Source of the DNA: Fusicatenibacter saccharivorans
GTDB lineage: Bacteria > Bacillota > Clostridia > Lachnospirales > Lachnospiraceae
NCBI RefSeq assembly: GCF_015557635.1
Contig: NZ_JADNOP010000013.1
Span: forward strand, 1-64,000
Direction: 5' to 3'
Length of the DNA stretch: 64,000 nucleotides
Below, piece by piece: positions 16,548 through 24,110 of this stretch. The translations under genes were made by a program, and so were the position numbers. The first letter of the stretch is position 1. Each line of letters opens with the position of its first letter. The notes beneath the pieces are model-generated. The model was not told the origin of the DNA and did not search any database. It was given only the letters and a program-made list of their open reading frames with translations.

Positions 16548-16630
16548 GTTTAACCGAATCAAGCAAGTCACCTGCTTCCATTGCGCGAAGCAATAAGCAG
16601 GGGGTTGGGACTTACTTGATTCGGTTAAAC
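16548..16630. repeat. 83-bp near-perfect palindromic element
   Basis: The 22-bp arms GTTTAACCGAATCAAGCAAG(TC) at 16548-16569 and their complement at 16609-16630 differ at one position. The interior adds stems CCTGCTT / AAGCAGG and TTGC / GCAA around GCGAA. No T-run follows, so it is not an ordinary terminator. It ends 19 bp before the acetyltransferase start codon, so the hairpin abuts that gene's ribosome binding site. Confidence 0.7.
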
Positions 16631-16649
16631 AAACAAGGGAGATGAAAAA

Positions 16650-17153
16650 ATGAATGAAATTATAGCTTTACAGAAATATGAAAACGAAGCACAACTTGCA
16701 AAAGAGCTGATTCGAGGCTTTTGGCTGGCTCATGGTGATTATGTTATAACCGACGAAGAGGCCGCGGAGAATCTTGCTGCCTGGACAGACAAAGGGCATG
16801 TGTTTTATTTTATCTTAAAAGAAGAGATCCCCATTGGATTTGTGCATCTCGGAAGCCGCGGGGCGGAAGTTGACTGGATCGAAGATCTTTTCGTACTTCC
16901 GGAATACCAGGGAAACGGATACGGAAGTCATGCGATTGCGCTGGTCGAAGTCGAGATAAAAAAGTATTCTGAATCTGTCTATCTTGAGGTAGCTGCGCGA
17001 AATTTTGGAGCGATGAAACTCTATCATAGATTGGGATATCATTGCCTGAACACTGTGACGTTACGCAAAGATTTTCAACCGGAGAATTTTGAAGTGATTC
17101 GCAGCGAAGAGTTTTTGGGGTATCCGTTGGAAGTTAAGAAGTATATTAAGTAG
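16650..17153 (+). CDS. GNAT-family N-acetyltransferase
   Basis: 167 residues. The acetyl-CoA-binding motif A is seen as DLFVLPEYQGNGYGSHAI (about 80-97, with the QGNGYG pyrophosphate loop), followed by the beta5/alpha4 region EVAARNFGAMKLYHRLGY. Substrate cannot be read from sequence; relatives acetylate small amines, antibiotics or protein N-termini. The start has GGGAG at normal spacing, immediately after the 83-bp palindrome. The gene ends a few bases before a copy of the covarying hairpin repeat. Confidence 0.88.
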   Translation: MNEIIALQKYENEAQLAKELIRGFWLAHGDYVITDEEAAENLAAWTDKGHVFYFILKEEIPIGFVHLGSRGAEVDWIEDLFVLPEYQGNGYGSHAIALVEVEIKKYSESVYLEVAARNFGAMKLYHRLGYHCLNTVTLRKDFQPENFEVIRSEEFLGYPLEVKKYIK

Positions 17154-17158
17154 AATCT

Positions 17159-17197
17159 CACGCCGATTTGCGCAGCAAATCCAGACCTCCCCACCGC
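17159..17197 (-). repeat. Covarying hairpin repeat, copy 1
   Basis: Read on the minus strand: a G-rich lead (GGCGGTGGGGAGG), then TCTG, a hairpin GATTTGC-TGC-GCAAATC, then CGGCGTGAGATT. The same flanks with different but fully paired stems occur at 36116-36285. It lies directly after the acetyltransferase stop codon. Confidence 0.65.
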
Positions 17198-17212
17198 CCG
17201 CCTCAATGTCAG

Positions 17213-17286
17213 CCCGGAAGTGCGTCTGTGTCGTCTGGGACTGTGCCCCAGGGCACAGTCCCAGGCGGCGCAGGTGCACTTCCGGG
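17213..17286. terminator. Very stable palindrome between convergent genes, probable bidirectional terminator
   Basis: Outer arms CCCGGAAGTGC / GCACTTCCGGG (11 bp, perfect) and an inner arm TGGGACTGTGCC / GGCACAGTCCCA (12 bp, perfect). TTTTTT follows at 17293-17298 on the plus strand. It adjoins repeat copy 1 and may belong to the same inserted element. Confidence 0.6.
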
Positions 17287-17296
17287 TGTCCGTTTT

Positions 17297-18136
17297 TTAA
17301 ACAACCGCAACCCCCGCCATCCCCAGTACCGCCGCAATCGCAAACAGCACCAGCAGATGCACCGGATAAAACGCATAAAACGGATACTTCAGATTCAATC
17401 CCCGTTTTCCGTTATAAAAATGCACCGGAATCATAGCCAGAAAACAGGTGATTTCATTCAGACTCAACAGCGTAAGCACCGCACACCCGATTCCGATACA
17501 GTACATTTTATTCTTTCTCATATTATACATCAGCACAATCGTCAGAATTCCCATTGCACTGTAATCTGTCTTCAACAGCGTGGCCACTGCACAGGCTGCC
17601 ACAATCACCAGCAGCTTGCCAACCGAAACCTTCCAGTTCGCCCTCTGCCATGCACCGGCATCTTTTTGCGCTTTTGAATCGATTTTCTGCAGAAAAATCA
17701 TCATCACAAGGCCGATAAATAAAGTGAAAAAGACATTCTGATAATCCAGATAAAACGGTTTTCCCGCAAATGCCAGATCGAACGGAATTTCCGAAACCAG
17801 TGCAAAAATCCCAAGATTCAGCGCATACTTTTTCACATCATGCGTATGCATGAACCCTTCAATCAACAGAAAACAGAAAATCGGAAAACTGATCCTTCCG
17901 ATTGCGCGCATAATCATATCCGCATAATAAATCACAGCTGTGTTTCCGGTAGAGAGAAATGATGCGCCTCCGTCCGAAGCGTTCACCGCATTCAGAAGAC
18001 CGCGGGAAATCAGGATTCGGTCGAAAAGTACAGCTGCAGTGTGGTCGATCAGCATACAGACCATCGCAATGATTTTCAAGGTACTGCCGGGAATTTTACC
18101 GGCGCTTTTTACGGGTTTCGCAGTAGTAGCTGCCAT
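17297..18136 (-). CDS. TraX-like polytopic membrane protein
   Basis: 279 residues with about eight hydrophobic helices. The signatures of the TraX family are present: LKIIAMVCMLIDHTAAV near the N-terminus, RISFPIFCFLLIEGF near residue 100, and YPFYAFYPVHLLVL at the C-terminus. TraX acetylates F-pilin in plasmids; chromosomal Firmicute members are of unknown function and are related to acyltransferase-like membrane proteins. The ATG at 18136 has AGAAAGGA upstream; a longer frame to 18181 lacks a site. A consensus promoter lies about 120-150 bp upstream. Confidence 0.85.
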   Translation of the reverse strand: MAATTAKPVKSAGKIPGSTLKIIAMVCMLIDHTAAVLFDRILISRGLLNAVNASDGGASFLSTGNTAVIYYADMIMRAIGRISFPIFCFLLIEGFMHTHDVKKYALNLGIFALVSEIPFDLAFAGKPFYLDYQNVFFTLFIGLVMMIFLQKIDSKAQKDAGAWQRANWKVSVGKLLVIVAACAVATLLKTDYSAMGILTIVLMYNMRKNKMYCIGIGCAVLTLLSLNEITCFLAMIPVHFYNGKRGLNLKYPFYAFYPVHLLVLFAIAAVLGMAGVAVV

Positions 18137-18257
18137 ATAAAACATCCTTTCTGGAACGCAAACGAAAGGCAGACTGTGCAAGCCGTCTGCGGATCAGGTT
18201 CCTGTAACGACAAACAGCAGAAAATCCTGCTGTTTTGCCAGAGTTGTAATACTATGA

Positions 18258-18286
18258 TTATACGTTCTGAGGAGGTTAATGTCAAA
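18258..18286 (-). promoter_or_regulatory. Perfect-consensus sigma-A promoter of the TraX-like gene
   Basis: On the minus strand TTGACA (complement of 18281-18286), a 17-bp spacer and TATAAT (complement of 18258-18263). Both hexamers match the consensus exactly. The rest of the 370-bp gap (18137-18506) holds a small hairpin CCTGTG / CACAGG at 18337-18354 and the terminator at 18459; I see no gene there. Confidence 0.8.
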
Positions 18287-18458
18287 GAAATAAATGGTTT
18301 TCATCACTGGCTGTTTTTGCGTATTTTCTTCTGCGTCCTGTGGTAAATCACAGGCAGAGACAGAAAAAACAGTTCTGAAATAACGCAGAGTATGGTAGAA
18401 TCTGCCAGTCGGGTAAATGAAAATAGAAAGCGTCTCCGGGCTCATCCCAAAACGAACG

Positions 18459-18501
18459 GGGCAGCGTACCAATTCGTAAACCAGAATTGGTACGCTGCCC
18501 C
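18459..18501. terminator. Terminator downstream of the RNase Z-like gene
   Basis: A perfect 17-bp stem, GGGGCAGCGTACCAATT / AATTGGTACGCTGCCCC, with a 9-base loop. It lies 6 bp after the stop of the minus-strand gene ending at 18507. Moderate T content follows on both sides. Confidence 0.75.
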
Positions 18502-18506
18502 GTATT

Positions 18507-19382
18507 TTAAAATACATCCAGGTCTTTTCCGTTCACGACATATCCGTCATACCCTGCATCCCGGATTTCATCCAGTATCGCAGTATCGCGCCATGCCATC
18601 TCGGCGGCAAGGTTTTTGTGGTTATCCTGTACATTCATATGGTAAATCCGGTGATACGTAACGAGCAGTTTCGGATTTGCTTTTTTTGCAACACCGGCAA
18701 GATCCGTGCTTAACGTATGCACTTCCCGGTGGTATTTCTGCCATTTGGGTTCGCGGCAGGAGATTCCGGCGGCGTATTCCACTTCGTGCAGCAGGATATC
18801 ACAGCCTTTCGATTTTTCTGCCACGAGATCCAGCGGAGCGGTATCGCCGGTGATGACGATTGTGCGGTCCGGTGTGGTGAATTTATAGCCGTAGCATTCC
18901 AGTGTTCCGTGGCTGACCGGAAAAGCCTCCACCGTAACCAGGTCATCCCGGTAGACAATGCCGGATTCAATTTCTGTTACCTCAACGCGGTAGCCGGATT
19001 CGTTTGCTTTTTCGAAACCGTGAATTCGGAAATCAATGTCGGTTTCATAGGCCTGTAAGATATGATCGGTCATGTGCTGTAAGCCCTTTGGCCCGAAAAC
19101 TTTCAATGGAACCGGGCGCTCCAGCACCCACGGAGTAAAAATCAGATCCGGGTATCCTGCGGTATGGTCTGTGTGAAGGTGCGTACAGAAGGCAACGGTC
19201 AGAAGATCCGGCCGCAGGGCATCCACGCCGTTAAAATAGGCGGCTGAGGCCTGGCGGACAACGCCAGGACCAAAATCTACCAGATAAGCACGGTCACCGA
19301 CCACGACAGCGGAGGAAGGTCCGTTGGCATTCGGACACGCATTTGGTGTGCCGGTTCCGAGAAGAACAAGTTTTGTCTGCAT
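18507..19382 (-). CDS. RNase Z / arylsulfatase-type metallo-beta-lactamase-fold hydrolase
   Basis: 291 residues. The N-terminal LGTGTPNACPNANGPSSA and the zinc motif THLHTDHTAG are typical of the RNase Z-like branch of the fold. Further ligands are His in VSHGT and Asp in ITGDTAP, and a late HRIYHMN may supply the last His. Most single-domain members outside true tRNase Z are of unknown substrate. I use the ATG at 19382; the frame continues upstream through an extremely Lys/Arg-rich stretch with no good start. The spacing to nhaC is about 67 bp, so the two may be cotranscribed. Confidence 0.82.
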   Translation of the reverse strand: MQTKLVLLGTGTPNACPNANGPSSAVVVGDRAYLVDFGPGVVRQASAAYFNGVDALRPDLLTVAFCTHLHTDHTAGYPDLIFTPWVLERPVPLKVFGPKGLQHMTDHILQAYETDIDFRIHGFEKANESGYRVEVTEIESGIVYRDDLVTVEAFPVSHGTLECYGYKFTTPDRTIVITGDTAPLDLVAEKSKGCDILLHEVEYAAGISCREPKWQKYHREVHTLSTDLAGVAKKANPKLLVTYHRIYHMNVQDNHKNLAAEMAWRDTAILDEIRDAGYDGYVVNGKDLDVF

Positions 19383-19449
19383 TCTTTCTCTTTTCCTTTT
19401 CTTTTTTTGTTTCTGTTTATGATTTCCTGTTACGATTTCTGCTTTTGCC

Positions 19450-20865
19450 TTATTTCTCTTCTTTTGATTCATTGTTTTTGGTTTCCGGAAGATGCTTAAT
19501 GGAAATTCCGGTAAATCCATAGAAAATACTGAAAACCGGGGTCAGGTAAAGCAGGAATAAGTACGGGAAAAATGCCGACCATGCAACACCAAGTGTGCCG
19601 GCCATGTATACGCCGTAGCCATGCCATGGAATCATAGGACCAGCCATAGTTCCAGAGTCTTCGAGGCAGCGGGAAAGAATTTCCGGTGCAACCTTGCGCT
19701 CTTGAAAGACAGGTGCCATCAGACGGCCGGTCAGAACGTGTGCCATCGGCTGGGAGCAGCTGATGAGGCTGGTCACGTAACCGACAATCATCGTTGCCAG
19801 GATCATACTTCCATCGCTGTTGATTCTCTTTACAATCGCCTGAAGAATGTGATCCAGTACACCGAGTTTTTCCAGCATGCCGCCCATGCCGACAGCAAAG
19901 CAGATAATGGCTACGTACTGGAGCATGCTTCCCATGCCGCCGCGGTTTAAGATGGATTGTAATACCGGTTCTTCGATTGCGGTTGTGTAACCGTTGTAAG
20001 CTGTGCGGATGATGCCCTGCAGAGTATCGTGCTGCACAAAATAGGAAACAAATCCGGCAGCGAAGCTGGAAAGACCAAGTGCAGAGATCGCATTTACTTT
20101 GCAGAGGAGCAATACAATAATCAGGATGGCAGGGATCATGGTAATCCATCCAAGCTGGAATTCACCGTTTAAAGCATCGATGTAAACGGTAATGCTTCCC
20201 TCGGTATAGCTTCCGCTGGTCTGCTGGAAACCGAGAATAGTAAAAAGAATTAAGGTTATCACATATGTTGGAAGGGTGGTCCAGAGCATCGAGCGGATAT
20301 GATCGCCAAGTTTGGCATCTGCAACGGCCGGAGCAAGGTTTGTGGTATCGGAAAGAGGACTTAATTTGTCACCGAACATGGCACCGCAGATGACAGCACC
20401 GGCTACCATGCCAGGATGGATACCCATGGCGTTTCCGATCGCCATCATGGCAACACCTGCGCTTCCGACGGAACCATAGGAAGTACCGGTTACAATACTC
20501 AAAATGGAGCAGAACAGCAGCGTCAGAGGCAGCAGCCAGGACGGGTTAATCATTTTTAAGCCCCAGGAAATGATGGTGGCAATGGTGCCACTCTGCAGCC
20601 AGGTGCCGATCATGACACCGATGGCCATCAGAAGGCAGAGCGTCGGGACGACCATACGGATGGCATCGTATGCGCCGGCAACAATGTTGGTGTAAGAAAT
20701 ACCGAAAATCTTACAAAACAGATAGATAAAAATCCAGCTTGCAAACAGGCCGATCATAGGACCGCCGGTTTTCAGGCGGATACAGACTGCGACGGATACG
20801 ATGATCAGCAGCAGCAAAAGCAGTGACTGTGGCAGATTGAGTTTTTTTTCTTTTGTTCCACTCAT
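19450..20865 (-). CDS. nhaC: NhaC-family Na+/H+ antiporter
   Basis: 471 residues, about 11-12 membrane helices. The family signature GDKLSPLSDTTNLAPA is intact in the middle, and the TGTSYGS stretch earlier is also typical. It is predicted to exchange external protons for internal sodium and so to support pH and salt balance. GGGGGA lies seven bases before the ATG at 20865; an ATG five codons upstream has no site. The promoter at 20938-20966 is back to back with that of the CobW gene. Confidence 0.92.
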   Translation of the reverse strand: MSGTKEKKLNLPQSLLLLLLIIVSVAVCIRLKTGGPMIGLFASWIFIYLFCKIFGISYTNIVAGAYDAIRMVVPTLCLLMAIGVMIGTWLQSGTIATIISWGLKMINPSWLLPLTLLFCSILSIVTGTSYGSVGSAGVAMMAIGNAMGIHPGMVAGAVICGAMFGDKLSPLSDTTNLAPAVADAKLGDHIRSMLWTTLPTYVITLILFTILGFQQTSGSYTEGSITVYIDALNGEFQLGWITMIPAILIIVLLLCKVNAISALGLSSFAAGFVSYFVQHDTLQGIIRTAYNGYTTAIEEPVLQSILNRGGMGSMLQYVAIICFAVGMGGMLEKLGVLDHILQAIVKRINSDGSMILATMIVGYVTSLISCSQPMAHVLTGRLMAPVFQERKVAPEILSRCLEDSGTMAGPMIPWHGYGVYMAGTLGVAWSAFFPYLFLLYLTPVFSIFYGFTGISIKHLPETKNNESKEEK

Positions 20866-20937
20866 AAAAAAATCCCCCATTCATAGGTAAAATGATTTGC
20901 CCATTCAACGCGTTAAAGTAGAAAAGACATGTAATAT

Positions 20938-20966
20938 ATTATAATGGTGAAATGCAGAAAAAGCAA
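20938..20966 (-). promoter_or_regulatory. Promoter of nhaC
   Basis: Minus strand: TTGCTT (complement of 20961-20966), a 17-bp spacer, TATAAT (complement of 20938-20943). Confidence 0.65.
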
Positions 20967-20977
20967 GGGAAATTCTC

Positions 20978-21006
20978 TTGATTTTTTGTTCTATGGTTGC
21001 TATAAT
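20978..21006 (+). promoter_or_regulatory. Promoter of the His-rich CobW GTPase gene
   Basis: TTGATT (20978-20983), a 17-bp spacer, TATAAT (21001-21006). The -35 box is 11 bp from the -35 box of the divergent nhaC promoter, so a single bound regulator could affect both. Confidence 0.7.
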
Positions 21007-21091
21007 AAGCGTGAGTGTGGGGCGGAGGATAAACTTCGGCCCTTTTGCAGCTAACTATAAACGGAATCAACAAGATAAAGAGGTTAAATCA

Positions 21092-22279
21092 ATGACAAGA
21101 ATAGACATTATTTCAGGTTTCCTGGGCGCAGGAAAAACAACCCTGATCAAAAAACTCCTCGGAGACGCACTGAAAGGCCAGCAGGTTGTTCTGATCGAGA
21201 ACGAATTCGGTGAAATCGGAATCGACGGAGGCTTCTTAAAAGATGCCGGTATCGAAATCCGTGAAATGAACTCCGGCTGCATCTGCTGCTCTCTTGTGGG
21301 AGACTTCGGCGCAGCATTAAAAGACGTTATCACCAAATATCACCCGGACCGCATCATCATCGAGCCGTCCGGCGTAGGTAAACTCTCCGACGTCATCAAG
21401 GCTGTAGACGGTGTAGAAAAAGAAGCAGGCGTAGCCCTGAATTCCGCAACAACCGTAGTCGACGTTATGAAATGCAAAATGTATCTCAGAAACTTCGGCG
21501 AATTCTTCGAGAATCAGGTAAAGAGCGCAGGAACCATCATCCTGAGCCGTACCGATAAAGCCGATACCGAAAAAGTAGAGGCAGCTGTAAAAATGCTCCG
21601 CGAGCTGAATCCGGAAGCACACATCATCACCACACCGGTTGAAGTTCTGGGCGGCAAGAAAGTACTCGATACGATGGAAGGTGCGATCATCAACCTTGCG
21701 CAGGTAGAAGAGGAAGAGCATCATCACCATCATCATGACCACGACGAGTGCTGCTGCGGCCATGACCACGATGAGGAGCATGAGCACCATCATCACGATC
21801 ATGATGAGGATGAACATGAACATCATCACCACGACCATGACGGCGAGTGCTGCTGCGGCCACGATCACGACGAGGAGCATGAGCATCATCACCACGACCA
21901 TGATGACGAGTGCTGCTGCGGCCATGATCATGACCATGAGCATCATCATCACCACGATGACGAGTGCGGCTGTGGTCATGAGCATCATCACCATCATCAC
22001 GCAGACGAAGTTTTCACAAGCTGGGGTCAGGAGACTGTGAAGACCTTCACCAAAGAGCAGATCGAAGGCATCTTAAAGAAACTTTCCGAGGATACCGCTT
22101 ATGGTATGGTTCTTCGTGCCAAAGGTATGGTAGCAGGCGCCGATGGACAGTGGATCTATTTCGATATGGTTCCGGAAGAGTACGAAGTACGTGACGGAGC
22201 ACCGGAATTCACCGGAAGAATCTGTGTCATCGGTTCCAAATTAGCAGAAGATAAGCTGGCAGAGCTGTTCGGACTGTAA
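21092..22279 (+). CDS. CobW/COG0523 GTPase with a long His/Cys-rich metal-binding tract
   Basis: 395 residues. G3E-family metallochaperone GTPase: Walker A GFLGAGKTT at 9-17, the metal motif CICC at 63-66, and a C-terminal CobW_C domain (about 305-395). Between the two lies a tract (residues 210-303) with 44 His and 11 Cys by my count, arranged as imperfect repeats of CCCGHDHDEEHEHHHHDHD. COG0523 proteins insert or deliver zinc, cobalt or nickel; the tract suggests metal storage or zinc delivery. Walker B and base-recognition elements (EPSG, SRTDKAD) are visible. The ATG at 21092 follows AGAGG. A terminator separates it from the second GTPase. Confidence 0.9.
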   Translation: MTRIDIISGFLGAGKTTLIKKLLGDALKGQQVVLIENEFGEIGIDGGFLKDAGIEIREMNSGCICCSLVGDFGAALKDVITKYHPDRIIIEPSGVGKLSDVIKAVDGVEKEAGVALNSATTVVDVMKCKMYLRNFGEFFENQVKSAGTIILSRTDKADTEKVEAAVKMLRELNPEAHIITTPVEVLGGKKVLDTMEGAIINLAQVEEEEHHHHHHDHDECCCGHDHDEEHEHHHHDHDEDEHEHHHHDHDGECCCGHDHDEEHEHHHHDHDDECCCGHDHDHEHHHHHDDECGCGHEHHHHHHADEVFTSWGQETVKTFTKEQIEGILKKLSEDTAYGMVLRAKGMVAGADGQWIYFDMVPEEYEVRDGAPEFTGRICVIGSKLAEDKLAELFGL

Positions 22280-22334
22280 AAATACAAAGTAGCTGCGAAA
22301 ATTACGGTCCGCAGGGTACCTGTGAATTGTAGTG

Positions 22335-22380
22335 AAGCTGCCGCATCAGAAACAAAATCCGATGTGGTAGCTTTTTTCTT
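22335..22380 (+). terminator. Terminator between the two CobW-type genes
   Basis: AAGCTGCCGCATC pairs with GATGTGGTAGCTT (two G-U pairs), followed by TTTTTTCTT. Partial read-through would still allow cotranscription. Confidence 0.8.
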
Positions 22381-22477
22381 GATTTAGAGACAAAGCAAAA
22401 GGTACGCCCGGAATCTCAGCCGCAAAAGCAAGTGCAGAAAGATTCCGGGAGTACGTCAAAGACAACGGAGGTACAAA

Positions 22478-23437
22478 ATGTACGAAGAAGACGAAGTAGA
22501 AATTCCGATTTATCTCATAACAGGATTTCTGGAGAGTGGAAAAACCTCTTTTATCAATTTTACCGTAGCACAGGAATATTTCCAGATTGACGGGCCGACC
22601 CTTCTGATCACAACCGAAGAGGGTGAGGTAGAGTATGACGAAAAAGAACTGCTCAAACACAATACAGTACTGGAAATCGTAGAAGGACCGGAGCAGTTTA
22701 CCTTAGATTACCTGAAAAAACTGAACCGTAAATATCGCCCGGAGCGTATTATTCTGGAATACAATCCGCTCTGGAGCGTAAAAAAACTCGAAGAAATGGA
22801 GCTGCCGCGCGGCTGGGGCATTGTACAGGAGATTGTGACGGTCGATGCAAGCTGCTTCCAGATTTATATGCAGAATATGAAATCTGTTTTCATGGAGATG
22901 GCAAAAAATGCGGATATGGTTATGTTCAACCGCTGTCGTCCGGAAGATCCGCTTCCGGCATTCCGCCGCAGCATCAAAGTAGTCAATCAGGCATGCGACG
23001 TTCTGTTTGAGAATGAAGAAGGCGAAATTGACAACATTTTTGAGGATCAGATGCCGTTCGATACCGATGCCGATGTGATCGAAATCGACGATGCCGATTA
23101 CGGAATCTGGTATGTCGACATGGGCGACAACCCGGAGCGCTACGAGGGCAAAACCGTTCATTTCCGAGGCATGGTATTAAAGAGCAAAGACGTCGGAGCT
23201 GATTTCTTTGTCCCGGGTCGTATGGCAATGACCTGCTGTGCAGATGATACTTCTTTTATCGGCTATGTCTGCAAATGCGCAAGCGCCAAATCTCTCGTAA
23301 TGGGTTCCTGGGTTGACGTGACTGCAACGGTAAAATGGGGCTATATGAAGGTTTACGATGGCGAAGGCCCGGTTCTGTATGCAAAAGAAATCAAACCGGC
23401 CAAGAAACCGGAGAGCGAACTGGTATATTTTAACTAA
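22478..23437 (+). CDS. CobW-like P-loop protein fused to a YcgQ/TIGR03943-like C-terminal domain
   Basis: 319 residues. The N-terminal domain has Walker A GFLESGKTS (residues 16-24) but lacks the CxCC metal motif of true CobW proteins and the CobW_C domain. The region from about 205 to 310 contains FRGMV, RMAMTCCADD and a C-terminal GSWVDVTATV. These resemble the soluble domain of the YcgQ subunit of putative two-part permeases (TIGR03943), where TCC and nearby acidic residues are conserved. I infer a metal-responsive GTPase-like partner for the preceding His-rich protein. No YcgR-type permease gene lies nearby. The start follows GGAGG at normal spacing. Confidence 0.7.
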   Translation: MYEEDEVEIPIYLITGFLESGKTSFINFTVAQEYFQIDGPTLLITTEEGEVEYDEKELLKHNTVLEIVEGPEQFTLDYLKKLNRKYRPERIILEYNPLWSVKKLEEMELPRGWGIVQEIVTVDASCFQIYMQNMKSVFMEMAKNADMVMFNRCRPEDPLPAFRRSIKVVNQACDVLFENEEGEIDNIFEDQMPFDTDADVIEIDDADYGIWYVDMGDNPERYEGKTVHFRGMVLKSKDVGADFFVPGRMAMTCCADDTSFIGYVCKCASAKSLVMGSWVDVTATVKWGYMKVYDGEGPVLYAKEIKPAKKPESELVYFN

Positions 23438-23458
23438 AGAAAAAGAACAATCATACAT

Positions 23459-23504
23459 CAGACAACAGAGGGCAGGGAAAGTTTTTTCTGCTCTCTGTTG
23501 TCTG
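23459..23504 (+). promoter_or_regulatory. Leader hairpin before pth
   Basis: CAGACAACAGAGGGCAG pairs with CTGCTCTCTGTTGTCTG over 17 positions with minor mismatch, and the loop holds TTTTTT. It ends 7 bp before the AGGAGG of pth. With no T-run after it, it is more likely an mRNA-stabilising or regulatory hairpin than a terminator. Confidence 0.5.
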
Positions 23505-23520
23505 CATTGCAGGAGGAAGT

Positions 23521-24105
23521 ATGTTTATTATAGTAGGTTTGGGAAATCCGACGCGCCAGTATGAGGGCACGAAGCACAACGTCGGATTCGACACCATCGA
23601 TTACCTGATCGACGAATATCAGATCCCGTCTTCCGGTGCAGGCCACAAGGCACTGTTCGGAAAGGGCATGATCGCAGGCCAGAAAGTCATTGTCGCAAAG
23701 CCGATGACATATATGAACCTGAGCGGCGAGTCCGTTCGGGAGCTGGTGAACTATTACAAAGTGGATCCGGAGAGCGAGCTGATCGTGGTTTACGATGATA
23801 TCAGCCTGGCGCCGGGACAGATCCGTATCCGCAAAAAAGGAAGCGCGGGCGGCCACAATGGCATCAAAAACATCATTGCCAATCTTGGCACCGACCGATT
23901 TATGCGTGTGAAGGTCGGCGTCGGTGAGAAACCGAAAAACTGGGATCTGGCGGACTACGTGTTAAGTCCGTTTACGAAAGACGAACGTCCCCTTGTAAAT
24001 CTGGCGATCGAGCATGCGGCAAAAGCAATCGAGCAGATGCTGAACGGGGATGTGGACGCAGCTATGAATGAGTATAACCGCAAATCTGCAAACCCGGCAG
24101 AGTAA
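23521..24105 (+). CDS. pth: Peptidyl-tRNA hydrolase
   Basis: 194 residues, normal length. Releases stalled peptides from peptidyl-tRNA. The signature motifs are complete: GLGNPTRQYEGTKHNVGF at the start (Asn10 and catalytic His near residue 20), KPMTYMNLSG, VYDDISL with the catalytic Asp, and GSAGGHNGIKNI. AGGAGG gives a clear start. The gene is five bases from mfd, the common Firmicute pth-mfd order. Confidence 0.97.
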   Translation: MFIIVGLGNPTRQYEGTKHNVGFDTIDYLIDEYQIPSSGAGHKALFGKGMIAGQKVIVAKPMTYMNLSGESVRELVNYYKVDPESELIVVYDDISLAPGQIRIRKKGSAGGHNGIKNIIANLGTDRFMRVKVGVGEKPKNWDLADYVLSPFTKDERPLVNLAIEHAAKAIEQMLNGDVDAAMNEYNRKSANPAE

Positions 24106-24110
24106 GGAAA

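Noticed and set aside
21317-22000. Long antisense frame of Met/Val/Leu repeats opposite the CobW gene
   Set aside because: It is the mirror of the CAT/CAC histidine codons on the other strand; its composition is an artefact of the repeat.
21719-22000. Possible CRISPR or satellite repeat in the His-rich tract
   Set aside because: The repeats are in frame, vary at third positions and encode a coherent metal-binding region; no spacers of constant length.
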